Of a DNA stretch of 7,065 bases, positions 1-6,202 are shown piece by piece (positions within the stretch are counted from its first letter, which is position 1; the number at the start of each line of letters is the position of its first letter). The translations under genes and the position numbers were made by a program. The stretch comes from Bacillota bacterium (GTDB lineage: Bacteria; Bacillota_E; Sulfobacillia; Sulfobacillales; Sulfobacillaceae), in NCBI GenBank assembly GCA_021820165.1, contig JAKADW010000105.1, positions 1 to 7,065 on the forward strand, in the 5' to 3' direction. The notes beneath the pieces are model-generated. The model was given only the letters and a program-made list of their open reading frames with translations. It searched no databases and was not told the origin of the DNA.

Positions 1-9
1 ACGGGGATC

Positions 10-441
10 CGTTCTGGGACTGCCCCGCCATAAGGACGCCTCGTAGAAAAATTCCCCGGCGCCGGGCTCCTTTAGCAAAATGCACCCGCAACCTCACAAA
101 CAGGGTGCGGATGGATATCTTGGATAAGGCGGGAATCGCGCCAGGAGCCGCTTAGCATGTCCGACTACCAACGCTTTTGGATCGGCGAATTGCTACGGGG
201 CCCCTTTGATGGCAATGGCAACACGTTTCTCCGAGCTTGGAAGCCGTTCGCCATTGGCAGGAGGCCCTGGGCCGAGCGCGGTTTCCACCGCTAATGCAAT
301 GCGACCTGATGGCCCGACCCGTCTGACCAACTAGCCACCATCCTTCACGCGGAGGCGGGCCAAGTCCTAACGCACAGGGCCGCGCTGGTTTTCTGATGAA
401 GCCTCAAGACGAACTTCTTGCACCAGTCCATGGCCGACAAA
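10..441 (+). pseudogene. possible decayed IS5-type transposase remnant
   Basis: No open frame survives here, but frame 1 has short blocks that resemble IS5-family DDE transposases. An RSGT block at 10-21 is followed by VEKF at 43-54, recalling the family's RSG-x-WRDLPEKFG segment. The DNA at 99-131 recalls the TKQGVWDxILDAL segment that normally follows, at about the right distance. Further on, ATILHAEAG (337-363) recalls DSTIVRAHxxAAG, and KTNFLHQSMADKGK (406-447) recalls STKIHALVDALGNP. Stops in this frame at 31, 73, 292, 307, 394 and 397 break it. The spacing of the late blocks does not fit a single collinear copy with the early ones, so there may be an insertion, two fragments, or chance similarity. 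The comparison is from memory of the family. No terminal inverted repeats or target duplications were seen. Confidence 0.3.
55..66. repeat. 12-bp GC-only palindrome
   Basis: CCCGGCGCCGGG is a perfect palindrome in the gene-free left end of the window. It has no loop and no T-run after it, so it is not a convincing terminator. It may be chance in a GC-rich stretch. Confidence 0.3.
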
Positions 442-655
442 GGTAAAAAGACGCCATGGAAACGTCCAATGGTCGTCGGCAGCGCGCTACGGGCACACGT
501 GCTTAACGATCTAACTTAAGCGTGGCCTTGAAAGATGGCACAAGCCAATACGCCTCCCAGATGAGTTCAGGCAAGGGCCACTCATCATAAGGAGGCGTAT
601 TAATAGGTAAATTCTCTGATCAGGGACCTTCTGGAGAACAAAAGCAGGTCGGCAA
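442..655. other. gene-free stretch downstream of the asparaginase gene
   Basis: Apart from the hairpin at 547-601, nothing is recognisable here. There is no open frame of useful length with a ribosome site, no tRNA-like fold was seen, and no T-rich terminator follows the asparaginase stop on the minus strand. A TTCTC/GAGAA pair and a CTGATCAG palindrome near 615-637 could form a weak hairpin, but it is not followed by a T-run. The stretch probably holds the 3' untranslated end of the minus-strand transcript. Confidence 0.5.
547..601. repeat. two-part hairpin, 11-bp plus 7-bp perfect arms
   Basis: The outer arms AATACGCCTCC (547-557) and GGAGGCGTATT (591-601) are perfect reverse complements. 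Inside them GATGAGT (560-566) pairs with ACTCATC (580-586) around a 13-nt loop. The two stems are separated by a small asymmetric bulge of 2 and 4 nt. The total of 18 paired bases is far more than expected by chance. It lies 55 bp past the asparaginase stop. Neither strand has a T-run after the stem, so a classic intrinsic terminator is not supported. It could be an RNA-stabilising 3' hairpin, a factor-dependent termination or processing site, a small palindromic repeat element, or an end structure of a mobile element. Confidence 0.6.
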
Positions 656-1672
656 CTATGCCAGTCGTCCGGACTTAAGTTCCATCACCGGGCGAATCTC
701 TCCCACGAGGGTTCCTGCATGGTTCCGAATCTCCGGATGAATCTCGGATTGGAGTTTGACCCGCTCCGCCATGCCGAGTACGCCCATCTGGTCCAACACT
801 GAGGTGACCAAAGTCGGGATGACCCGGCTGTTGCCGTCGTCGACCTTGACGGCGATACCCAAGCCCTTGTCCGGAATCCCGAGGCAGAATACCGCCTCTG
901 CCCCGCCCTTAGACACGAACCGGTGGTCGGACGCCTCCGCCAGCACGACTTCGAGTCGGCCAGTTCCGGAAACGAGTTCCGGATGCATACGCATGGCTTC
1001 ACTAATGATTAGGGCGGCACCGGCATGGGCACCGTCCAAGCCCCGAGGATCCACGAGACGGGCATAGCTGTACGCCATGCGGGAGAGGGGGAGATAAAAG
1101 GTGGGGACGCCACAACCGTCGGTGCCGGTGTGAAGACTTTCGCGGTCGACTCCCGTCATATAGGCAACATTATCCCGAATAGTCCGCTGCACAGGGTGGT
1201 CAGGTTTCTCATAGCCATCCAAGGGCGCGTTTAATGCCCGCGCAAGGGTTAGCATGCCGGTATGCTTGCCGCTGCAATTGTTGTGCAAGACGTAGGGATC
1301 CTCACCTCGCGCGTAGAGAGCACGGGCGCTTTCCCGATCCGACGGCGGATGCACACCGCAGATGAGGTTGTCCGGAGAGGCATCAATGCGCTTTAGCAAA
1401 TTTTGCACCAGCTCCACGTGCATCGGTTGCCCCCCATGCGAGGCGCACACCATCGCCACTTCCCGGGGGCCAAAACGATAAGTTTCGGCGGCACCACTCA
1501 TAATAATGGGCATGGCCTGAAATGGTTTGGCGCTGGAGCGCCAAAACGTTTCCCGATCCGGATTGCCAAACCAATATCGTACAGTCCCCACGCTGTCGAC
1601 CACGGCCACATCAGCCCGCACGCAACTTTCCATGCGGCCTCCCCGCCAAAGCTCAATGGCTGTCTCAGACAC
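656..1672 (-). CDS. asparaginase, Rhizobium etli ReAV-type (PF06089)
   Basis: A 338-residue protein of the asparaginase family that is unrelated to the classical bacterial type I/II enzymes. It hydrolyses L-asparagine to aspartate and ammonia. Visible landmarks are R45-S-S-A-K49 (Ser-Lys catalytic tandem), S79 in CASHGG, N-N-C133-S-G-K136-H137, T-D-G-C187-G-V-P and K255 in VSKGG. The Cys/Lys/Cys set matches the metal-site residues described for ReAV, almost all at an offset of two, so the enzyme looks intact. No signal peptide is seen, so it is probably cytoplasmic. The GTG start at 1672 is chosen because GAGGAG lies 8 nt upstream and the family N-terminus (ELWRGGRMES) begins just after it; the open frame runs on to a TTG at 1714. 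The start overlaps the end of the upstream amidotransferase gene by 8 bp, implying translational coupling. Substrate preference cannot be read from the sequence. Confidence 0.93.
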   Translation of the reverse strand: MSETAIELWRGGRMESCVRADVAVVDSVGTVRYWFGNPDRETFWRSSAKPFQAMPIIMSGAAETYRFGPREVAMVCASHGGQPMHVELVQNLLKRIDASPDNLICGVHPPSDRESARALYARGEDPYVLHNNCSGKHTGMLTLARALNAPLDGYEKPDHPVQRTIRDNVAYMTGVDRESLHTGTDGCGVPTFYLPLSRMAYSYARLVDPRGLDGAHAGAALIISEAMRMHPELVSGTGRLEVVLAEASDHRFVSKGGAEAVFCLGIPDKGLGIAVKVDDGNSRVIPTLVTSVLDQMGVLGMAERVKLQSEIHPEIRNHAGTLVGEIRPVMELKSGRLA

Positions 1673-2405
1673 GGCTCTCTCTCCTCGCTTGATATTCCTG
1701 GCACGCTTCGACAAAGCCGCGAAACAGTCGAGAAGCCGTTTGGTGCTGGACTTCCAGATCCTCCGGATGCCACTGCACGCCTACTAAGAACCGGCCGCCA
1801 GGCCGTTCAATGGCCTCAATGACCCCGTCGGGTGCCGTGGCCGACACTCGGAATCCGTCGGGTACCCGGTCGACGGCTTGATGGTGAAAGGAGTTGACCA
1901 TAAAACGGGTCTCTCCGGTTAGGTCGTGAATGCGGGTACCCGGCTCGACCGATACCGGATGGGTTACTTCCACGCGTTCCGCCTTTTGGCTATGTGGCAA
2001 TAATTCCGGGTCCGGGCGAGCCGTGGGCAGATCTTGAATTAACGAACCACCGAAACCGATGGCCATCGCCTGGGCACCGCGACAAATCCCAAAAATCGGC
2101 ATATCCAAACGGTTAGCCTCCCGAATAAAGGCCATTTCGCTCTGATCCCGCTCCCGCGACACGCCCGACCAATCGGTACCCCGATCCACCTCGCCGAAGA
2201 GTTCCGGGTCAAAGTCCCCACCGCCGGTCAGGAGAAGTCCACTTAACAACGGAAATAAGGCCAAACTTTCCTCGAGGTTCACAAGCGCGAGCGGGATTCC
2301 CCCGGCTCGCGCCACCGCGTCCAGATAGGTGGCGCGGATAAAGTCACGTGCAGTGTTTTGATAGCGATAGTCGCGCGACATTGATATTCCAATCATCGGT
2401 TTCAT
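1665..2405 (-). CDS. gamma-glutamyl hydrolase, PuuD-like class I glutamine amidotransferase (peptidase C26)
   Basis: A 246-residue single-domain class I glutamine amidotransferase fold of the C26 group, which includes PuuD (gamma-glutamyl-GABA hydrolase). Such enzymes release glutamate from gamma-glutamyl compounds. The nucleophile is C108 in FGICRGAQ, and the other triad residues are H213 and E215 in VQWHPEDLE. GGGDFDP (61-67) and NSFHHQAV (171-178) are typical of the PuuD branch. It is complete and of normal length. The ATG at 2405 is preferred because GGGGGA lies 7 nt upstream and the product begins MKPMIGIS as in relatives; an in-frame ATG at 2420 has a poorer site. No other polyamine or putrescine genes are in the window, so the true gamma-glutamyl substrate is unknown. 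Its partner is the overlapping asparaginase gene, and both yield free amino acid from an amide. Confidence 0.9.
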   Translation of the reverse strand: MKPMIGISMSRDYRYQNTARDFIRATYLDAVARAGGIPLALVNLEESLALFPLLSGLLLTGGGDFDPELFGEVDRGTDWSGVSRERDQSEMAFIREANRLDMPIFGICRGAQAMAIGFGGSLIQDLPTARPDPELLPHSQKAERVEVTHPVSVEPGTRIHDLTGETRFMVNSFHHQAVDRVPDGFRVSATAPDGVIEAIERPGGRFLVGVQWHPEDLEVQHQTASRLFRGFVEACQEYQARRESRV

Positions 2406-2461
2406 CGACGGTTCCCCCATTTCCCATGCACGATATCAGTGTATCTGACGTCATGGAAACC

Positions 2462-2827
2462 TTAAAGCTCTGTCAGTCCTAAGCTAATGACAATCGCCTG
2501 ATTCACCCGAGACATAACCTCAGGAGTCAAATGCGCGATGCGCTCCCGAAGGCGCCGCTTGTCAATCGTCCGAATTTGCTCCAACAAAATGACCGAGTCC
2601 CGGTCAAGATGCGATTCCTCGGCCTTCACTTCGACATGAATAGGTAGCCGAGCCTTCAGAACCTGTGACGTGACCGCGCACACGATGGTCGTTGGACTGT
2701 AGCGATTACCAATATCGTTTTGCAAAATTAAAACAGGGCGCACACCGCCCTGTTCCGATCCCACGACCGGAGAAAGATCCGCAAAAAAAATATCGCCCCG
2801 GCGCACTGTCACATCTGTACCGGCCAC
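2462..2827 (-). CDS. ndoA: type II toxin, MazF/EndoA endoribonuclease
   Basis: A 121-residue mRNA interferase of the PemK/MazF family, very close to Bacillus EndoA (MazF), which cleaves mRNA at short specific sites. The Bacillus-like blocks [33 protein letters not shown] and [14 protein letters not shown] are all present. R30 (in GGVRPV) and T53 (in AVTSQ) correspond to the catalytic Arg25 and Thr48 of the Bacillus enzyme at a constant offset of five, so the toxin should be active. The GTG at 2827 is chosen because AAAGGAG lies 5 nt before it; the open frame reaches an ATG at 2860 inside the antitoxin gene. The start is 2 nt after the antitoxin stop, so the pair is co-translated. Cleavage of UACAU-like sites is known for the Bacillus family but cannot be read from the sequence. 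Confidence 0.95.
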   Translation of the reverse strand: MAGTDVTVRRGDIFFADLSPVVGSEQGGVRPVLILQNDIGNRYSPTTIVCAVTSQVLKARLPIHVEVKAEESHLDRDSVILLEQIRTIDKRRLRERIAHLTPEVMSRVNQAIVISLGLTEL

Positions 2828-2829
2828 GA

Positions 2830-3075
2830 CTACTCCTTTGGCACTCCCACCAGATCCCATCGCTCCTCGGCGAGCGCCGAGTTCAGAAAGCCCATTTCTT
2901 GATACCCTTGAATCAATGCTTGACGAATTTCCTGGCGCCGTTGCTCCGCGAGATAAAATTCGACACTCTCACGAATCAGTTCACTACGGTGTCGGCCTTC
3001 ACCGGACGCCACCTGGTCCAAAGCATCGACGAGATGATGCGGCAACCTGACCACCACGCGGCGGTTATCTGTCAA
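2830..3075 (-). CDS. ndoAI: type II antitoxin, ribbon-helix-helix (EndoAI/MazE-like)
   Basis: A small 81-residue antitoxin expected to bind and silence the downstream MazF-type toxin and to bind DNA. The N-terminal [19 protein letters not shown] looks like the beta strand and first helix of a ribbon-helix-helix (CopG) domain, followed by [19 protein letters not shown] as the second helix. The C-terminal [16 protein letters not shown] resembles the toxin-binding tail of Bacillus EndoAI (RGYMEMAKINLNIASEA). The TTG start at 3075 is preferred because GAGGTG at 3082-3087 lies 6 nt before it. The alternative GTG at 3084 is itself part of that ribosome site and would add three residues. A strong promoter lies just upstream. 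It sits 79 bp after the alr stop. Confidence 0.9.
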   Translation of the reverse strand: MTDNRRVVVRLPHHLVDALDQVASGEGRHRSELIRESVEFYLAEQRRQEIRQALIQGYQEMGFLNSALAEERWDLVGVPKE

Positions 3076-3081
3076 AACGCC

Positions 3082-3087
3082 CACCTC
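3082..3087 (-). promoter_or_regulatory. ribosome-binding site that decides the antitoxin start
   Basis: On the minus strand AAAAAGAGGTG contains a good Shine-Dalgarno core, GAGGTG, 6 nt before TTG at 3075. The only other nearby start, GTG at 3084, overlaps this core and has no good site of its own. This supports the rare TTG initiation codon for the antitoxin. Confidence 0.6.
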
Positions 3088-3108
3088 TTTTTCCCGTATC
3101 TCTCTCGT

Positions 3109-3137
3109 ATTATAGCTTTCGCCGGAAATAGGGTCAA
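3109..3137 (-). promoter_or_regulatory. sigma-A-type promoter of the antitoxin-toxin pair
   Basis: The minus strand has TTGACC (3137-3132), a 17-nt spacer and a perfect TATAAT (3114-3109). This matches 11 of 12 consensus bases at optimal spacing. Transcription should begin near 3102, giving a leader of about 25 nt that carries the antitoxin ribosome site. It lies in the alr-antitoxin gap and would let the pair, and possibly the two amidohydrolase genes after it, be transcribed independently of the upstream operon. Confidence 0.85.
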
Positions 3138-3150
3138 CGACCGTATTTCC
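3124..3150. promoter_or_regulatory. 27-bp dyad overlapping the -35 box, candidate antitoxin operator
   Basis: GGAAATA (3124-3130) pairs with TATTTCC (3144-3150), and inside it GGTC (3132-3135) pairs with GACC (3139-3142). A single G:G mismatch lies between the arms and AAC forms the centre, so symmetry is about position 3137. The -35 hexamer falls within it. RHH antitoxins usually repress their own operon by binding such dyads, so this is the best operator candidate. As RNA it could also fold just after the alr stop, but no T-run follows, so it is a poor terminator. Confidence 0.55.
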
Positions 3151-3154
3151 CTAA

Positions 3155-4288
3155 TTATTCCATTTCCGACCCGCGATAAACCCGTCGAACGCGGCCAGAA
3201 ATCCCTGTCAACACCTCATAGGAAATGGTGTCCGCCCAACGCGCCCAATCATGGACGCTGACCGTCGCAGTCGTATCCGGGCCCAGCAACACCACCCGGT
3301 CGCCAATTTTGACAGACATGCCTTCCGGGACCAGCACGGTTATCTGATCCATGGACACTCGCCCCACCACCGGACAGTACGCACCGGCGAGCAACACTGA
3401 GGCGCGGTTTGAAAAAGCCCGTCGATATCCGTCGGCATATCCAACAGGAATGGTAGCAATGGTCGAATCCCGATCCGTGATGAAGGTGCCACCGTAGCCA
3501 ATCGCTGTGCCTGCCGGCACGCGTTTAACCAAGCTTACTTCGCTCCACATCTCCATCGCTGGGTGCAACGCCCCGGCCTCAGGAATGTCAAGCGCCCCAT
3601 ACATCCCAATTCCCACCCGCACCAGAGTGAAGTGGGTCCCGGGAAACCGCAAGGCCGCAGCCGAGTTCGCAAGGTGTAAGACGGGCGGAAGCGGCACACC
3701 GGACGTGCGAATGGCCTCAATCACGTCCAAAAACACCTGCAACTGCTGTCTGGTGGTGTCCACCTCCGGCTCGTCGCTGGCCGCTAAGTGCGACATGAGC
3801 CCTTGAAACTCTACAACCCCGGAGGTTAACCGAGGGATCCATTCGCTAACCACCGTATCCGGCCGAACACCCACCCGGCCCATCCCGGTATCGACCTTTA
3901 AGTGCACCCGTGGGCGGCTCCCGGAAATCTTTTGCGCGTCAAGAATAGCGGTCCAACCGTTCTCGGAGGTCACCACCACATCTAAGTCATGGGCCATGGC
4001 GATTAACGTCTGCTCGGCATTGCTGGGCCCTAAAATTAAAATCGGGACGCCAAGCCCTGCTTCCCGAAGCTCGACCCCTTCCTCCGCCTGTGCGACGCCG
4101 AGCCAATCCGCCCCTCCGCGGATGGCCGCTCGGGCGCACTCGACCGCCCCATGCCCATAGCCATCGGCTTTCACCACCGCCATAACGCTCACCCGGTCGC
4201 CGACCAGACGCCGAAAGAATCTCACATTGTCACGAATAGCTCTCAAATCCACGGACGCCGTGGTCGCACGAAGATTCGCCGCCTTCAT
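3155..4288 (-). CDS. alr: alanine racemase
   Basis: A 377-residue PLP enzyme that converts L-alanine to D-alanine for peptidoglycan. K40 in AVVKADGYGHG is the PLP-binding lysine. Y265 in AIGYGGTF is the second catalytic base and sits at the same number as in the Geobacillus enzyme. R138 in KVDTGMGR, K131, and RVSMDQ (M313, D314) are also in place. PVGYADGYRR (281-290) is typical of the C-terminal domain. Length is normal. The ATG at 4288 is chosen for GGAGG 5 nt upstream and for the standard N-terminus; the open frame extends 48 codons further into nnr but adds non-homologous sequence. The start lies 2 nt after the nnr stop, with its ribosome site inside nnr, so translation is probably coupled. 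The substrate is inferred from family and context. Confidence 0.97.
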   Translation of the reverse strand: MKAANLRATTASVDLRAIRDNVRFFRRLVGDRVSVMAVVKADGYGHGAVECARAAIRGGADWLGVAQAEEGVELREAGLGVPILILGPSNAEQTLIAMAHDLDVVVTSENGWTAILDAQKISGSRPRVHLKVDTGMGRVGVRPDTVVSEWIPRLTSGVVEFQGLMSHLAASDEPEVDTTRQQLQVFLDVIEAIRTSGVPLPPVLHLANSAAALRFPGTHFTLVRVGIGMYGALDIPEAGALHPAMEMWSEVSLVKRVPAGTAIGYGGTFITDRDSTIATIPVGYADGYRRAFSNRASVLLAGAYCPVVGRVSMDQITVLVPEGMSVKIGDRVVLLGPDTTATVSVHDWARWADTISYEVLTGISGRVRRVYRGSEME

Positions 4289-4290
4289 TT

Positions 4291-5793
4291 CTACCTCCAA
4301 TAGCTCACGCCCGACGGCGCCACTTCTTGCTGGATCACGCGCCAAGCCGGCCCAAGATACTCGACCAGGTCCATGGACGTCAAGGAAATTCCCCGCGCAG
4401 CCCCCCCTAATTCCCCGGCAAAGCCATGCCAATAGGACGCCAGCGCCAGCGCGTCCTCGGGCTTTATTCCCTGAGCCAGGAGGCTTGCCACCATGCCGCT
4501 CAATACATCGCCGCTGCCGGCAGTGGCTAAGGCCGCACTCCCGGTTGGATTGACCCGGATGGGCCCGTTAGGCGATCCGATAAGGGTGTAAAGCCCCTTT
4601 AACAAAAGAGCCCGCGAGGTCTTCTGCACGGCGTCGAGGACCGCTTGGCGGCGATTTTGGTTGACATCCTTAGCCGTCCTCCCTAAAATCGCCCCCATCT
4701 CACCGGCATGCGGCGTTAAAACCCAATGCGACCCTAAATTCGCCCCGCTTTGGGCGTAGATCCGAATGCCGTCTGCATCCAATACGGCCGGGACGTGAAG
4801 CTCTGACAAAGCATCCAAAATGGTTGGGGGAGCGGTGGGGCCTAGCCCCGGACCAATGACCAACGCGTCAGCTCGTGCGGCCCGTTCCACCAACGTGTCG
4901 CTCAGTTGAAGACTACCATCGGCCGTCTCATGAACCCCATGGACAATCAGCGCCGGCGAGACGGCAACGCGTCCCCAGGTTCCCCGCGGCACCACCAGTT
5001 CCACAAGCCCGGCCCCGGCCGCTAACGCCCCGAGCCCGGCCAGCACGGGGGCTCCGGGCATGGCAGCCGATCCGCCGATCACCACCACATGGCCGCGGTC
5101 ATATTTGTGCCCTATGCGAGTCATGCCGGGCACCGTGTTTTTCGCCCAGCGGGGATCTGTAAAATGGGCGGTGGTGGTCTCGGAAAAAAGCCCAATATCG
5201 GCGACCACCAGATCCCCGGTCGCCTCGGCGGCGGGATAACTGACTAAGCCCCATTTGGCCGCACCCATTGTCAGCGTGGCCAGCGACCGAAGTTTCGGGC
5301 CGTCATAATGCCCGCTATTCGTGTCCACCCCACTAGGCAGATCCACGTGAATGACCGGGAGGTCCCGTTCCGCCACCGCCTGAAGCCATGGCCCCGCCGG
5401 GCTTTTGGCCACCGCGCCGTGAAATCCTGTCCCGTAAATGGCGTCGACCACAACGGCCGCCGCGGACAAGTCCTCATGACATAAGGAAACGGATACGCCG
5501 GCCGCCCGCGCGGCCGATACCCAGTTCTCGGCATCAGGAAATCGGGGTTCGGCCACGGGGATGACGGTCACCGGTCGAAAACGGACTAGGTGGCGGGCCG
5601 CCACCCACCCGTCGCCGCCGTTTGAACCGGGCCCGGCAAGAACCACTACCCGGCCATCCGGAACCCGGTGTTGAATGAAACGCGCCAGTTGCAGCCCCGC
5701 TTGGGCTAATAGGGCGCCCTTCGGAACACCGCCGGCCTCCGCCCGCTGGTCCGCCAGCCGCGCTTCTTCAAGTGTCCACACTGCCCCTAACAT
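4291..5793 (-). CDS. nnr: bifunctional NAD(P)HX epimerase and ADP-dependent NAD(P)HX dehydratase
   Basis: A 500-residue fused cofactor-repair enzyme (YjeF type). The N-terminal domain, roughly 1-215, epimerises damaged hydrated NADH/NADPH. It shows GPGSNGGDG (54-62), DAIYGTG (117-123) and HVDLPSGVD (149-157). The C-terminal ribokinase-like domain, roughly 225-490, dehydrates the S form using a nucleotide. It shows HKYDRGHV (229-236), GPGLGP (314-319), LDADG (338-342), TPHAGEMGAILG (360-371) and ATAGSGDVLSG (423-433) with the conserved Asp at 429. All key motifs look intact. The ATG at 5793 has GAGGGAGGG 7 nt upstream; the longer frame to 5853 lies inside acpS and lacks homology. It overlaps the end of acpS by 26 bp and is followed after 2 nt by alr. 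Confidence 0.96.
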   Translation of the reverse strand: MLGAVWTLEEARLADQRAEAGGVPKGALLAQAGLQLARFIQHRVPDGRVVVLAGPGSNGGDGWVAARHLVRFRPVTVIPVAEPRFPDAENWVSAARAAGVSVSLCHEDLSAAAVVVDAIYGTGFHGAVAKSPAGPWLQAVAERDLPVIHVDLPSGVDTNSGHYDGPKLRSLATLTMGAAKWGLVSYPAAEATGDLVVADIGLFSETTTAHFTDPRWAKNTVPGMTRIGHKYDRGHVVVIGGSAAMPGAPVLAGLGALAAGAGLVELVVPRGTWGRVAVSPALIVHGVHETADGSLQLSDTLVERAARADALVIGPGLGPTAPPTILDALSELHVPAVLDADGIRIYAQSGANLGSHWVLTPHAGEMGAILGRTAKDVNQNRRQAVLDAVQKTSRALLLKGLYTLIGSPNGPIRVNPTGSAALATAGSGDVLSGMVASLLAQGIKPEDALALASYWHGFAGELGGAARGISLTSMDLVEYLGPAWRVIQQEVAPSGVSYWR

Positions 5794-6202
5794 GCGATTG
5801 CCCTCCCTCACGAGGCACCAAAAAAACCATCGCGACAGCGAAATCCCGCTCATGGCTCAGCGAAAGCGTAATGGCAAGCCCGGCCTTGTCCAGCCATGAC
5901 CGGAGAGGCCCCGAGACGCGCACCACGGGTGCCTCCCCAGGCCGCCGACGAATTTCAATATCGCGATACGTACTGCCGTGAAGCCCTCCTGCAGCCTTAA
6001 TCAGCGCCTCTTTAGCGGCAAACCGACTCGCCAGTCGCGGGAATTGGTGGCGACCACTTCCCGCATCGTCAATCTCAACCGGCGTGAAGAGCCGTGCCAT
6101 GGCGCGGGATTTCCGGCCACATAAGGCCGCCACCCGCTCCACGGCGGTGATGTCGATGCCGGCCCCGAGGGCCTCTAAGGCTTCTCGACCGTTAAACCCC
6201 AC
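5768..6202 (-). CDS. acpS: holo-[acyl-carrier-protein] synthase
   Basis: A 144-residue (as called) phosphopantetheinyl transferase that moves 4'-phosphopantetheine from CoA to apo-ACP, activating fatty acid synthesis. GAGIDITAVERV (13-24) carries the Mg-binding Asp at 17, and RFAAKEALIKA (60-70) is the second signature with Glu 65. LSLSHERDFAVAMV is the usual C-terminal strand. The protein is somewhat longer than the common 120-130 residues because of about 12 extra residues before GAGID. The start is uncertain: GTG at 6202 with GGCGGG 9 nt upstream is preferred, and GTG at 6223 is the alternative. No start codon lies closer to GAGID. The gene overlaps the methyltransferase end by 28 bp and the nnr start by 26 bp. 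Confidence 0.94.
   Translation of the reverse strand: MGFNGREALEALGAGIDITAVERVAALCGRKSRAMARLFTPVEIDDAGSGRHQFPRLASRFAAKEALIKAAGGLHGSTYRDIEIRRRPGEAPVVRVSGPLRSWLDKAGLAITLSLSHERDFAVAMVFLVPREGGQSHVRGSVDT

Noticed and set aside
547..601. The hairpin as an intrinsic terminator
   Set aside because: Neither strand shows a T-run after the stem, so only a structural role is claimed.
1403..1822. A 139-codon plus-strand open frame opposite the asparaginase and amidotransferase genes
   Set aside because: It is composed of mirror codons of two conserved genes and has no recognisable motif.
2692..3261. A 189-codon plus-strand open frame across the toxin, antitoxin and alr end
   Set aside because: It is antisense to three well-supported genes, has no family resemblance and no good ribosome site.
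4289..4432. A 48-residue N-terminal extension of alanine racemase
   Set aside because: It lies inside nnr, has no homology to the family, and the ATG at 4288 has a strong ribosome site and the usual N-terminus.
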